DNA of 64,000 nucleotides from Rhodoferax sp. (GTDB lineage: Bacteria; Pseudomonadota; Gammaproteobacteria; Burkholderiales; Burkholderiaceae_C), in assembly GCF_028688795.1 (NCBI RefSeq), contig NZ_JAQTXM010000027.1, positions 1-64,000 on the forward strand, given 5' to 3'. Shown piece by piece: positions 27,772 through 37,220 of this stretch. The translations under genes were made by a program, and so were the position numbers. Under the pieces are notes generated by a model. That model was not told where the DNA came from and did not search any database. It worked only from the letters and a program-made list of their open reading frames with translations. Numbering within the stretch: position 1 is the stretch's first letter; each line of letters starts with the position of its first letter.

Positions 27772-29274
27772 ATGCTGGACCTTTTTCAACAAGGCTTTGA
27801 GGCCGTCCTGACTTTTCAAATTTTTGGTCTGGTGCTGTTTGGCACCGTGGTGGGCATCATCTTTGGTGCCATACCGGGCCTCACGTCCACCATGGCGGTG
27901 GCGCTGTTTCTGCCCATCACGTACACCCTGGGGCCTGCGGCCGGTATCTCGTTGCTGGTGGCGTTGTTCATTGGCGGCACCTCGGGCGGCCTGATTTCGG
28001 CCATTTTGCTCAAGATTCCGGGCACACCGGCCTCGGTGGCTACCACCTGGGACGGCGGCCCGATGATGGAGCGCGGCGACGGCGCCAAGGCGCTGGGGTT
28101 GGGTGTGGTGTTTTCCTTTATGGGCACCATCATCAGCATTGTCGCGCTGGTGTTCATCGCCCCCACGCTGGCCAAAATGGCGCTGAGTTTTGGCCCCCAC
28201 GAGTACTTTGGCATTGCCATCTTTTCGCTCACGCTGATTGCCTCGTTGTCTAGCGGCTCCATGGTCAAGGGGATTTTTGCCGGCGTGATCGGTTTCATGT
28301 TTGCCACGGTGGGCATTGCGCCGGTGGATGCGATCCCGCGCTTTACCTTTGGGCAGGTCAACCTCAACAGCGGATTCGAGATTTTGACGGTGCTGATCGG
28401 CGTGTTTGCCATTGCCGAGATCATCAAGGTGGCCGAAGAAGTCAAGTATGAGAAACAAGCCGCTATCAAACAAGTCAACATGAAGGGCATCAAGGGCTTC
28501 GGCTTCTCCATGGCCGAGTTCTTTGAACAAAAGTGGAATTTTCTTCGCTCGTCTTTGATCGGCATTGGCATCTTGCCTGGCATAGGCGCGGGCACCTCCA
28601 ACATCCTGTCTTACATCGCCGCCAAGAAGCAGTCCAAAACCCCCGAGAAATTCGGCAAGGGCATCAATGACGGCGTGGTGGCTTCCGAGACCGCCAACAA
28701 TGCTGGCATTGGTGGCGCCATGATTCCGCTGCTGACCTTGGGCATTCCAGGTGACGCGGTCACCGCCATGATGCTGGGTGGCTTCATGATCCACGGTATC
28801 CAGCCGGGGCCGTTGCTGTTTGTGTCGCAGGGTGTGCTGGTTTACACCATCTTTGCTGCGCTGATCATGTCCTCGGTGATGATGCTGATCTGCGAGTTCT
28901 ACGGCATGCGCGTCTTTGTCAAGCTGCTGGCTGTGCCCAAACATGTGCTGCTGCCAATTATTCTGGTGCTGTGTGTGGTGGGTGCGTTCGGGTTGGGCAG
29001 CCGCATTTTTGACATCTGGACCATTCTGGTTTTTGGCATGGTGGGCTACGGCTTCGTCAAGTTTGGCATTCCTCAGGCGCCGTTCATCATCGGTTTCATC
29101 CTCGGGCCCATGGCCGAGACCAACCTGCGCCGTGGCCTGATGCTGTCTGACAACAACTTCATGGACTTTCTGACGCAGCCCATCTCGGGCACGTTCATCG
29201 GCCTGGCCGTCTTGTCCATCGTCTGGCACGTGGTTCAGACGATTCGTGGCAAATCGGGTGGCACTGGGGCCTGA
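27772..29274 (+). CDS. tctA: Tripartite tricarboxylate transporter large membrane subunit (TctA)
   Basis: The 500-residue protein has about eleven to twelve membrane segments and the TctA signature GAIPGLTSTMAVALFLP, repeated in related form as GILPGIGAGTSN in the second half. It forms the ion-coupled permease with TctB and TctC. Downstream genes for aldarate breakdown suggest its cargo. Confidence 0.93.
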   Translation: MLDLFQQGFEAVLTFQIFGLVLFGTVVGIIFGAIPGLTSTMAVALFLPITYTLGPAAGISLLVALFIGGTSGGLISAILLKIPGTPASVATTWDGGPMMERGDGAKALGLGVVFSFMGTIISIVALVFIAPTLAKMALSFGPHEYFGIAIFSLTLIASLSSGSMVKGIFAGVIGFMFATVGIAPVDAIPRFTFGQVNLNSGFEILTVLIGVFAIAEIIKVAEEVKYEKQAAIKQVNMKGIKGFGFSMAEFFEQKWNFLRSSLIGIGILPGIGAGTSNILSYIAAKKQSKTPEKFGKGINDGVVASETANNAGIGGAMIPLLTLGIPGDAVTAMMLGGFMIHGIQPGPLLFVSQGVLVYTIFAALIMSSVMMLICEFYGMRVFVKLLAVPKHVLLPIILVLCVVGAFGLGSRIFDIWTILVFGMVGYGFVKFGIPQAPFIIGFILGPMAETNLRRGLMLSDNNFMDFLTQPISGTFIGLAVLSIVWHVVQTIRGKSGGTGA

Positions 29275-29324
29275 GCCGCCGCCTGTCTGCACGAGTATTC
29301 ACCTCTCATTCATCACCAAGCATC

Positions 29325-30590
29325 ATGAAAATCACCGCTGTACGCGTTACACCAATCGCCATCAAAGACCCCGCCCTGCTCAATGCGGCAGGTGTGCACG
29401 AGCCCTTCGGCCTGCGCTCCATCATCGAGGTGGTGGGAGCCAATGGCCTGGTGGGTCTGGGCGAAACCTATGGCGACGCGCCGGTGCTGGACCTGCTGAC
29501 ACGCACCGCGCCTAGCTTGGTGGGTTTGTCGGCCTTTGATGTCAACGGCATGCTGGCCCGTGTGGCGGCGCATGCGCCCAAAATTGCCACGGGCCATGTT
29601 GAGATGGAACTGGCCCCAGGCTCGCTCGCCAGCAACCTGGTCACCAGTGCGTTTTCGGCATTTGAAGTGGCTTTCATGGACTTGCAGGCGCGCAGCATCG
29701 GCATCCCGCTGGTGGAGTTGTTGGGCGGTGCGGTGCGCAACAAGGTGTCATATTCGGCCTACCTGTTCTACAAGTGGGACGCGTCCGTCGACCCCGAATA
29801 CGCGCCTGATGTGTACGGTGAGGCGGTGAACGCACAGCAGATCGTCAAGCAGGCGCGCCAGATGATTGACCAGTACGGGTTTGAGAGCATCAAGCTCAAG
29901 GCCGGCGTGTTCGACCCCGATGAAGAAGCCGATGCCGTGCTGGCCCTGCGCGCCGCCTTCCCCAAGCACCAGTTGCGCATTGACCCCAACAGCAACTGGT
30001 CCATGGCCACCAGCCTGCACATCGCCAAGAAGCTTGACGGTGTGCTGGAATATTACGAGGACCCAACCCCCACGTTAGAGGGCATGGCCGAGCTGCACAA
30101 AGCCACTGGCCTGCCGCTGGCCAGCAACATGGTGGTGACGAACTGGGCTGAGCTCAAGCGCAGCATTGAGCTCAACTCGGTGCAAATTCTGTTGTCAGAC
30201 CACCATTTCTGGGGTGGCCTGCGCGCCACCCAAGCCTTGGCACGCACCTGCCAGACCTTTGGCTTGGGGCTCTCCATGCATTCCAACTCGCACTTAGGCA
30301 TCAGCTTGATGGCCATGACGCATCTGGCCGCCTCGGTGCACCACTTGAGCTACGCCTGCGACACGCATTACCCCTGGCAGCAGGACGAGGTGCTAGTGGG
30401 CGGGCGGGTGCCGATTGTGGGCGGCTGTGTGCACCTGAACGACAAGCCCGGCCTGGGCGTGGAGCTGGATCAGGACAAACTGGCCGAGTTGCACGAAGCC
30501 TTTAAGGTGTGCCGCATCCGCACCCGCAACGACGTGGTGCAAATGCAGCGCTACCGGCCTGACTGGACGCAGATCAAACCCCGGTTTTGA
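29325..30590 (+). CDS. Glucarate dehydratase-like enolase-superfamily enzyme (second)
   Basis: The 421-residue protein belongs to the glucarate-dehydratase side of the enolase superfamily: ESIKLKAG (Lys pair), RIDPNSNW and YYEDPTP (metal ligands), MHSNSHLG (basic His). It is only distantly like gudD at 17431 and lacks the GudD N-terminal block. Its operon with garD, garL and garR places it in aldarate breakdown; it may prefer a different aldarate isomer. The garD ATG follows after 2 bases. Confidence 0.82.
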   Translation: MKITAVRVTPIAIKDPALLNAAGVHEPFGLRSIIEVVGANGLVGLGETYGDAPVLDLLTRTAPSLVGLSAFDVNGMLARVAAHAPKIATGHVEMELAPGSLASNLVTSAFSAFEVAFMDLQARSIGIPLVELLGGAVRNKVSYSAYLFYKWDASVDPEYAPDVYGEAVNAQQIVKQARQMIDQYGFESIKLKAGVFDPDEEADAVLALRAAFPKHQLRIDPNSNWSMATSLHIAKKLDGVLEYYEDPTPTLEGMAELHKATGLPLASNMVVTNWAELKRSIELNSVQILLSDHHFWGGLRATQALARTCQTFGLGLSMHSNSHLGISLMAMTHLAASVHHLSYACDTHYPWQQDEVLVGGRVPIVGGCVHLNDKPGLGVELDQDKLAELHEAFKVCRIRTRNDVVQMQRYRPDWTQIKPRF

Positions 30591-30592
30591 AC

Positions 30593-32236
30593 ATGAGTAC
30601 CACCCCACTTTTTATCAAAATGCACCCGTTGGACAACGTGGCCATCGTCGTCAACGACGGCGGCTTGCCCGCTGGTGCCACGTTTGCCAGTGGCCTGACC
30701 TTGACACAAGCTGTGCCACAGGGCCACAAAGTCGCGCTGGTCGACTTGCCCCGGGGCAGCGTGGTGCGCCGCTACAACGTCAGCATTGGCGAGACGCTCA
30801 AAGACTTGCCCGCTGGCAGCTGGGTGAATGAAGCGGTGCTGCACATGCCGCCCGCTCGCTCGCTCGAAGCTTTGCCGCTGGCCACCCAAGCCGCGCCGGT
30901 GCTGCCCGCGCTGGAGGGCTACACCTTTGAGGGTTACCGCAATGCCGACGGTTCGGTGGGCACGCGCAATATTTTGGCCATCACCACCACCGTGCAATGT
31001 GTCTCGGGCGTGGTCGAATTTGCCGTGACACGCATCAAGACCGAGCTGTTGCCTCGCTACCCCAATGTCGATGACGTGGTGGGGCTGGAGCACACCTACG
31101 GCTGCGGCGTGGCAATAGACGCGCCCGACGCCATCATCCCGATCCGCACCCTGCGCAACATTTCGCTTAACCCCAATTTTGGTGGCGAGGTGATGGTGGT
31201 CAGCCTAGGCTGCGAAAAACTGCAGCCTGAGCGGCTGTTGCCACGCGGCACAATTGCTATACAAGCCGTAGCTGCTCGCGCAATTGAGTCAAGGGCTACA
31301 GCCAGATTTGATGTAAATTCTGCCCAATCAGATTCGGCTCTGGAGAGTGCGGCAGAGGCACCGCTGGACGTGGTCTGCCTGCAATCTGACAACCATGTCG
31401 GCTTCATGTCGATGATCGACTCGATCATGCAGTCGGCTGACAAACACCTGGCGCGGCTCAATGCCCGCAGGCGTGAAACCGTGCCCGCCAGCGCGCTGGT
31501 GGTGGGTGTGCAGTGCGGCGGCAGCGACGCGTTCTCAGGGGTTACAGCGAACCCGGCGGTGGGCTTTTGTACCGACCTGCTGGTGCGCGCAGGTGCCACT
31601 GTGATGTTTTCCGAAGTGACCGAAGTGCGCGACGGCATTGACCAGCTCACCTCCCGCGCCAGCACGCCTGAAGTGGCGCAAGCCATGATCCGCGAGATGG
31701 CCTGGTATGACGCCTATCTGGCGAAAGGCAACGCAGACCGCAGTGCCAACACCACGCCCGGCAACAAAAAAGGTGGCCTGAGCAACATCGTTGAAAAAGC
31801 CATGGGCTCCATCGTCAAAAGCGGCAGCGCGGCCATTAGCGGGGTCTTGTCACCCGGCGAAAGCCTGCGCCAAAACGGCATCAGCAGCGGCCTGGTTTAC
31901 GCCGCCACCCCGGCCAGTGATTTCATTTGCGGCACGTTGCAACTCGCCGCCGGCATGAACCTTCATGTGTTCACCACCGGCCGTGGCACCCCTTACGGCC
32001 TGGCCGAATGCCCGGTCATCAAGGTCGCCACCCGCACTGACCTGGCACTGCGCTGGCATGACCTGATGGACGTGAACGCCGGTCGCATTGCCGAGGGCAG
32101 CGCCAGCATCGAAGACGTCGGCTGGGAGCTGTTCCAGCTGATGCTTGATGTGGCCAGTGGCCGCAAAAAAACCTGGGCCGAACACTGGAAGCTGCACAAC
32201 GCGCTGGTGCTGTTCAACCCGGCGCCGGTGACTTGA
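30593..32236 (+). CDS. garD: Galactarate dehydratase GarD with an in-frame repeat insertion
   Basis: The 547-residue UxaA/GarD-family lyase follows E. coli GarD closely: [68 protein letters not shown]. It is an iron-dependent enzyme that converts galactarate to 5-keto-4-deoxyglucarate. Between KLQPERLL and [10 protein letters not shown] it has 45 residues where E. coli has 17; about 22 of the extra ones (roughly 220-242) are encoded by a copy of the short palindromic repeat. The insertion is in a variable loop before a conserved stretch, so the enzyme may still work. ATG at 30593 is preferred to a TTG two codons upstream. Confidence 0.93.
   Translation: MSTTPLFIKMHPLDNVAIVVNDGGLPAGATFASGLTLTQAVPQGHKVALVDLPRGSVVRRYNVSIGETLKDLPAGSWVNEAVLHMPPARSLEALPLATQAAPVLPALEGYTFEGYRNADGSVGTRNILAITTTVQCVSGVVEFAVTRIKTELLPRYPNVDDVVGLEHTYGCGVAIDAPDAIIPIRTLRNISLNPNFGGEVMVVSLGCEKLQPERLLPRGTIAIQAVAARAIESRATARFDVNSAQSDSALESAAEAPLDVVCLQSDNHVGFMSMIDSIMQSADKHLARLNARRRETVPASALVVGVQCGGSDAFSGVTANPAVGFCTDLLVRAGATVMFSEVTEVRDGIDQLTSRASTPEVAQAMIREMAWYDAYLAKGNADRSANTTPGNKKGGLSNIVEKAMGSIVKSGSAAISGVLSPGESLRQNGISSGLVYAATPASDFICGTLQLAAGMNLHVFTTGRGTPYGLAECPVIKVATRTDLALRWHDLMDVNAGRIAEGSASIEDVGWELFQLMLDVASGRKKTWAEHWKLHNALVLFNPAPVT
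31252..31318 (+). repeat. Palindromic repeat family, copy A (inside garD)
   Basis: ATTGCTATACAAGCCGTAGC followed by TGCTCGCGCAATTGAG and AAGGGCTACAGCCAGATTTG. It shares with copies at 34041, 45431 and 63416 the blocks ATTGCTAT, TAGCTGCTTGCGC and AAGGGCTA(C/G)AG(C/G)C, spaced alike. It lies in frame in garD, with no stop codon. Confidence 0.75.
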
Positions 32237-32328
32237 TGACCATGCCCTATGAATGCTCATGCATCCCCTATGGCGACCCCCCAAATAACTGACTGACCTT
32301 GCCACCATCAACCTGCTGACCCAACACC

Positions 32329-33111
32329 ATGACACACACCACCCCTTACCAATCGTTCCCCAACAGTTTCAAGCGCGACCTGCTGGCTGGCAAAAAACTC
32401 ATTGGCTGCTGGTCGTCGCTGGCCAGCCCGATCACCACCGAGGTGCTGGGCGTAGCTGGTTTTGACTGGATCTTGCTCGACGGCGAACACTCGCCCAACG
32501 ACATGGGCACGTACATTCCACAGCTGATGGCGCTCAAAGACAGTGCCAGCGCCCCGGTGGTGCGGCCTTCCAGCAACAACCCGGTGGAGATGAAGCGCCT
32601 GCTGGACGCCGGGTTTTATAACTTTCTGGTGCCATTTGTCGAGAGCGTTGAAGAAGCCAGCAAGGCCGTGGCTGCCACCCGTTACCCGCCGCAAGGCATG
32701 CGCGGCGTGTCGGTGTCGCAGCGCAGCAACCGCTACGGCACGGTCGCAGATTACTTCAAGGGTGCCAATGACCAGATGTGTGTGATGGTGCAGATCGAGA
32801 GCAATGCCGGTGTGGCTGCCGCGCGCGACATTGCCGCGCTGGACGGTGTCGACTGCCTGTTTGTCGGCCCCTCCGACCTGGCTGCCGGCATGGGCCACCT
32901 GGGCAACGCCAACCATCCCGATGTGCAAGCGGCCATTGCCGCCGTGTTTGCCGATGCAAAAGCCGCTGGCAAACCCAGCGGCATCCTGGCCCCGGTAGAA
33001 GCTGACGCACGCAAGTACATGGCCATGGGCGCCACGTTTGTGGCGGTGGGCAGCGACCTGGGCGCATTCCGCACCGCCACACAAGCCCTGTGCGACAAAT
33101 ACCGCGACTGA
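32329..33111 (+). CDS. garL: 5-keto-4-deoxy-D-glucarate aldolase
   Basis: The 260-residue HpcH/HpaI-type class II aldolase has [23 protein letters not shown] and [13 protein letters not shown], with the metal-binding Glu and Asp. It cleaves 5-keto-4-deoxyglucarate, the product of all the dehydratases here, to pyruvate and tartronate semialdehyde. Length and sequence match E. coli GarL (256 residues). It is 92 bases after garD and 29 before garR. Confidence 0.93.
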   Translation: MTHTTPYQSFPNSFKRDLLAGKKLIGCWSSLASPITTEVLGVAGFDWILLDGEHSPNDMGTYIPQLMALKDSASAPVVRPSSNNPVEMKRLLDAGFYNFLVPFVESVEEASKAVAATRYPPQGMRGVSVSQRSNRYGTVADYFKGANDQMCVMVQIESNAGVAAARDIAALDGVDCLFVGPSDLAAGMGHLGNANHPDVQAAIAAVFADAKAAGKPSGILAPVEADARKYMAMGATFVAVGSDLGAFRTATQALCDKYRD

Positions 33112-33140
33112 TTTTTTTGACTGAACCAGAGGATTAAACA

Positions 33141-34031
33141 ATGAGAAAATTAGGATTTATCGGCCTCGGCATCATGGGCAACCCCATGGCCGCCCACTTG
33201 ATCAAAGCGGGCCACGAGGTATTTTTGACCACCCTTAACTCAGTGTCGAAGGACCTGACCGATGCTGGCGGCGTGGCCTGCGCCAATGCGCAAGAAGTCA
33301 CGCAACGCGCCGACATCATCTTTCTGATGCTGCCCGACACACCTGACGTGGCCAAGGTGCTGTTTGGCGACAACGGCGTGGCCTCGGGCTTGACGGCGGG
33401 CAAAACTGTGGTCGACATGAGCTCGATTTCGCCCATGGACACCAAAGTGTTCGCGCAAAAAATCAACGCCTTGGGCGCTGATTACCTGGATGCCCCCGTG
33501 TCCGGTGGCGAAGTGGGTGCCAAAGCCGCCAGCCTGACCATCATGGTTGGTGGCCCGCAAGCCGCGTTTGACCTGGTGAAACCGCTGTTTGAGCTGATGG
33601 GCAAAAACATCACGTTGGTGGGGGGCAACGGCGACGGCCAGACCTGCAAGGTGGCCAACCAGATCATCGTGGCGCTGAACATTGCGGCCGTGAGCGAAGC
33701 CCTGCTGTTCGCCAGCAAAGCCGGTGCCGACCCCGCCAAGGTGCGCGCCGCGCTGATGGGCGGTTTTGCCGCCAGCCGCATTCTGGAAGTGCACGGTGAA
33801 CGCATGATCAAACGCACGTTTGACCCTGGTTTCAGAATCAAGCTGCACCAGAAAGATTTGGGCCTGGCGCTGCAAGGTGCACGTGAATTGGGCCTGGCCT
33901 TGCCGCAAACCGCAGGTGCCGCGCAGCTGATGCAGGTGTGCGCCGCCAACGGCATGGCCGACCTGGACCACTCTGCGCTGGTGAAAGCTCTGGAGCTGAT
34001 GGGTAACCATGAGGTGGCGAGTGGTGCCTAG
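33141..34031 (+). CDS. garR: Tartronate semialdehyde reductase
   Basis: The 296-residue beta-hydroxyacid dehydrogenase has the nucleotide motif GFIGLGIMGNPMAAHLIKAG at the N-terminus, the substrate loop DAPVSGGEVGAKAASL and the catalytic Lys in GDGQTCKVANQI. It reduces tartronate semialdehyde from GarL to D-glycerate. It is strongly like E. coli GarR/GlxR. AGAGGA lies before the start. Confidence 0.94.
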   Translation: MRKLGFIGLGIMGNPMAAHLIKAGHEVFLTTLNSVSKDLTDAGGVACANAQEVTQRADIIFLMLPDTPDVAKVLFGDNGVASGLTAGKTVVDMSSISPMDTKVFAQKINALGADYLDAPVSGGEVGAKAASLTIMVGGPQAAFDLVKPLFELMGKNITLVGGNGDGQTCKVANQIIVALNIAAVSEALLFASKAGADPAKVRAALMGGFAASRILEVHGERMIKRTFDPGFRIKLHQKDLGLALQGARELGLALPQTAGAAQLMQVCAANGMADLDHSALVKALELMGNHEVASGA

Positions 34032-34040
34032 TTAGCCAAA

Positions 34041-34099
34041 ATCACTATGATATAAATAGCTACTTGTGCTTTTATATAAAGGGCTAGAGGCCAATTTTC
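34041..34099 (+). repeat. Palindromic repeat family, copy B (garR-glycerate kinase gap)
   Basis: ATCACTATGATATAAATAGC then TACTTGTGC and AAAGGGCTAGAGGCCAATTTTC. It fills most of the gap between garR and the glycerate kinase gene and matches the other copies in block order and spacing. Confidence 0.8.
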
Positions 34100-34144
34100 T
34101 TCATAAGATTGTCCCTTTTGACCTCATTCTTCAAAATGCGTTCC

Positions 34145-35425
34145 ATGACCCACACCACCACGCCACCTGACCCCCGCGCCCTGCTGCGCCAGATGTTCGA
34201 TGCTGCCGTGGCCGCCGCCCAACCCGCGCTGTGCCTGGCTGCGCACCTTACACCCGCCCCCAAAGGCCGCACCATCGTGATCGGTGCCGGCAAGGCCTCC
34301 GCCGCCATGGCGCGGGCGCTTGAGGACAATTGGCAAGGCCCACTGGAAGGCTTGGTGGTGACGCGTTATGGCTATGACGTGCCATGCCAACGCATCGAAA
34401 TCGTGCAAGCCGCACACCCGGTGCCTGATGCCGCCGGGTTGGCCGCGTCGCAGCGCATCGCCCAACTGGTCACCGGCTTGACGGCTGACGACCTGGTGAT
34501 AGCGTTGATCTCTGGCGGTGGCTCGTCTCTGCTGGTGGCGCCGGGCGAAGGCCTGACGCTGGCCGACAAGCAGGCGGTGAACGCCGCGTTGTTAGCCAGT
34601 GGCGCCACGATTTCCGAGATGAACTGCGTGCGCCGGCACCTCTCCAGCCTCAAAGGGGGTCGCCTGGGCGCACTGTGCCACCCGGCGCAGTTGGTCACGC
34701 TGCTGATCTCTGACGTGCCGGGCGACTCGCCCATGGACATTGCTTCTGGCCCCACCGTGGCTGATTCAACCAGCTGCGCCGATGCCCTGGCCATCGTTCA
34801 ACGCTACCAGATTGCCATGCCCGACGTCATGCGCCAACTGCTGGAAAGTGGTGCCGGTGAAACCGTTAAACCCGGCGACGCCCGTCTGCAGCACAGCAGC
34901 GTGCGCATGATTACCGCGCCACAAATGGCCTTGGAAGCAGCGGCAGGCGTGGCGCAGACCGCCGGGTTTGCAACCTACATCCTGGGTGACAGCCTGGAAG
35001 GTGAAGCCCGCGATGTGGCCAAAACCCTGGCCGGTATCACGCGCCAAGTGGCGCTGCGCGGCCAGCCTTTTCAAGCGCCATGTGTCTTGCTCAGCGGTGG
35101 CGAAACCACGGTGACCATCCGCGGCAAGGGCCGTGGTGGCCGCAATGTAGAGTTTTTGCTGGCGCTGGGCGTGGCGCTTGGCGACCTGGACGGCGTGTAT
35201 GCGCTGGCCGGTGACACCGATGGTGTGGATGGCGTTGAAGAAATTGCCGGGGCCGTTCTGACCCCCGACACCTTAGCGCGCGCCTGGGCGCAAGGCATGA
35301 ACCCGCGCAGTTTCCTTGATAACAACGACGCGCACAGCTTTTTCCAAGCGCTGGGCGACTCGGTGATCACTGGCCCCACGCTGACCAATGTGAATGACTT
35401 CCGAGCGATCCTGATTGCGGCCTGA
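34145..35425 (+). CDS. ttuD: Glycerate 2-kinase, MOFRL family
   Basis: The 426-residue protein has the two-part GckA/TtuD layout: an N-terminal Rossmann-like half (VIGAGKASAAMARALE; ISGGGSSLLVAPGEGLTL) and a C-terminal MOFRL half (LSGGETTVTIRGKGRGGRN; LAGDTDGVDG). It phosphorylates D-glycerate from GarR to 2-phosphoglycerate, which joins glycolysis. An ATG at 34136 three codons upstream is equally possible; neither has a clear ribosome site. It closes the catabolic operon. Confidence 0.9.
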   Translation: MTHTTTPPDPRALLRQMFDAAVAAAQPALCLAAHLTPAPKGRTIVIGAGKASAAMARALEDNWQGPLEGLVVTRYGYDVPCQRIEIVQAAHPVPDAAGLAASQRIAQLVTGLTADDLVIALISGGGSSLLVAPGEGLTLADKQAVNAALLASGATISEMNCVRRHLSSLKGGRLGALCHPAQLVTLLISDVPGDSPMDIASGPTVADSTSCADALAIVQRYQIAMPDVMRQLLESGAGETVKPGDARLQHSSVRMITAPQMALEAAAGVAQTAGFATYILGDSLEGEARDVAKTLAGITRQVALRGQPFQAPCVLLSGGETTVTIRGKGRGGRNVEFLLALGVALGDLDGVYALAGDTDGVDGVEEIAGAVLTPDTLARAWAQGMNPRSFLDNNDAHSFFQALGDSVITGPTLTNVNDFRAILIAA

Positions 35426-35466
35426 CCTGAGAGAATGGCCCCTTTTTTAGATCTGCCCCTTCTCCC

Positions 35467-35862
35467 ATGAAATTCATCATCCGAACCTTCTTCAAAACCC
35501 TGCGCGTGGTGCTGGGCCCCTTCATGCTGTTGTGGGAGTTTGTCAGCCGCCCGAAGGGTGTGGTGCGTGCGCCTGCGGCGCAGCTGGCGGTTGACCTGCA
35601 ATGCCAGAGCCTGGCGCTTTACCAGTTCAGCACCTGCCCGTTTTGCATCAAGGTGCGCCAGGAAATGCGGCGCCTGTCGCTGCCCATTGAGCGGTGTGAC
35701 GCGCAGCATGACCAGAAGAACAAGGACGACTTGCTCAAAGGCGGCGGCACGGTCAAGGTGCCGTGCCTGAAAGTGACCGATGCCAACGGCCAATTCCAGT
35801 GGATTTACGAGTCGGGCGCCATCATGAAATACCTACAGGGTCGTTTCACGCCGGCGTCATGA
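35467..35862 (+). CDS. Glutaredoxin/GST N-terminal domain protein, membrane-anchored
   Basis: The 131-residue protein begins with an amphipathic to hydrophobic segment (about residues 7-26) that may anchor it, followed by a thioredoxin-fold domain with CPFC at 57-60, a cis-Pro context (KVPCLKV) and the ESGAIMKYL stretch typical of glutaredoxin-like GST N-domains. It probably reduces glutathione-mixed disulfides near the membrane. Its 3' end overlaps the convergent hoxJ gene by 17 bases. Confidence 0.8.
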   Translation: MKFIIRTFFKTLRVVLGPFMLLWEFVSRPKGVVRAPAAQLAVDLQCQSLALYQFSTCPFCIKVRQEMRRLSLPIERCDAQHDQKNKDDLLKGGGTVKVPCLKVTDANGQFQWIYESGAIMKYLQGRFTPAS

Positions 35863-37219
35863 TGGCAGGCAACCGCAGCACAAATTCCGCCCCGCCCTCG
35901 GCGTGGTTGCTGGCACTGAGTGTGCCGCCGTGGCGCTCCACGATGCCGTAGCTGATGGACAGCCCCAGCCCCGTGCCTTTCCCCACCGGTTTGGTGGTGA
36001 AGAAGGGCTCGAAAATTCTGGACATCACCTGCGGCGCAATGCCGGGGCCGTTGTCGTGCAACGAAATCACCACCCAATTGGCTTCACGCCGGGCGCAGAT
36101 GCGCAGCTTGGGCGTGATGCCTGCCGGGCTGTAGGCCGCGTCATAGGCGTTCTGGATCAGGTTCATCAGCACCTGCAGCAGCTGCCCGGCGTTGCCCATC
36201 ACGGCGCAGCCCGCGCAGGCCTGAAACGCCACGTCAAATTCGAGCTTCATGCCGGTGCGTACCCAGTGGATGGCGCGCTCAACCACCGCATCGACCACAA
36301 CCACCTCGCGTTCTTCGCCGTCCAGCACCGAGAAGCGCTTGAGGCCGTCCACAATGCTGGCGGTGCGCTGGGCCCCCTCGATGGTGCCGTCCATCAGCGA
36401 CGGTAGGTCTTTCAGGATGTGCTCAATGCGCAGCTTTTCGGCCAGCGCATGCAGTGTGGCGTTGTTGCTCAGGCAGGCTTCGGCGTGTAACGCGTCCAGA
36501 TACTGGCGCAAGCGGGTGGTGTAGCGGTTCAGCACATGCACGTTGCCCAGCACAAAACTGATGGGGTTGTTGAGCTCATGCGCCACACCCGCCACCAAAC
36601 GCCCGAGCGAGGACATTTTTTCGGCATGTAACAGTTGCTGCTGGGTGAGCTTGAGGGCCTCATGGGCCTCGTGCAACTGCCGGTAGGCGCGCTTGATTTC
36701 CGCCATGGGGCGGCCCACAAACACATAGCCTACACAGCGCCGCCGGCCGTCATAACGTGGGGTCACGGTGAAATCGACCGGCACGGCCTGCCCAGCACCG
36801 TCGCGCAGCATCAGTTCCACCGTGTCGCCGTGGCGCAAGTTAGAGGTGCGCTGCATCATGCCCTGCAGCAAGTCAGCGCCCTGGCCGTTGTGCAGCAGGC
36901 TGTGCATGGGCACACCCATGAGCGCCTCGTCCGTGCTGCCCACCATGTCACACAGGGCTTGGTTGGTTTGTTCGATCAGGCCTTGGGCGTCAGCGGCCAC
37001 CAGCACGTCTGACATGGACGACAGCAGGCTGAAGACCAGTTGTTGCGAGGCTTCCAGCTGTGCGTTTTTTTGCTCCAGTGCCACTTCGTCGGTCAGCAGG
37101 CGCGAATACACCTCGTCCATTTTCTGGATCACATCCAGCCAGGCCCCGTCGTCCAGCCCTTCAGGCGGCTGTAGGGTGGCCGTCAAATCGGGTGGTGGCA
37201 GGTCCATGGGCGTGGCCAT
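35846..37219 (-). CDS. hoxJ: Hydrogenase regulatory sensor histidine kinase HoxJ/HupT
   Basis: The 457-residue soluble kinase has a PAS domain (about 60-190), a dimerisation and phosphoacceptor region with His in GVAHELNNP, then an HATPase with N box NLIQNAYDA, DNGPGIAP and GTGLGLS. In the Ralstonia eutropha model HoxJ binds the regulatory hydrogenase HoxBC and, without H2, phosphorylates and silences HoxA. The ATG lies one base after the hoxC stop. All ATP-binding boxes look intact, unlike the mutated HoxJ reported from R. eutropha H16, so H2 control may be tight here. No membrane segments. Confidence 0.92.
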   Translation of the reverse strand: MATPMDLPPPDLTATLQPPEGLDDGAWLDVIQKMDEVYSRLLTDEVALEQKNAQLEASQQLVFSLLSSMSDVLVAADAQGLIEQTNQALCDMVGSTDEALMGVPMHSLLHNGQGADLLQGMMQRTSNLRHGDTVELMLRDGAGQAVPVDFTVTPRYDGRRRCVGYVFVGRPMAEIKRAYRQLHEAHEALKLTQQQLLHAEKMSSLGRLVAGVAHELNNPISFVLGNVHVLNRYTTRLRQYLDALHAEACLSNNATLHALAEKLRIEHILKDLPSLMDGTIEGAQRTASIVDGLKRFSVLDGEEREVVVVDAVVERAIHWVRTGMKLEFDVAFQACAGCAVMGNAGQLLQVLMNLIQNAYDAAYSPAGITPKLRICARREANWVVISLHDNGPGIAPQVMSRIFEPFFTTKPVGKGTGLGLSISYGIVERHGGTLSASNHAEGGAEFVLRLPAIMTPA

Positions 37220-37220
37220 G

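Noticed and set aside
27463..29292. Long open frame (609 codons) on the minus strand opposite tctB-tctA
   Set aside because: Product is His/Gln/Arg-rich without any fold or motif; it is an antisense shadow of highly GC-biased transporter genes whose own products are clear.
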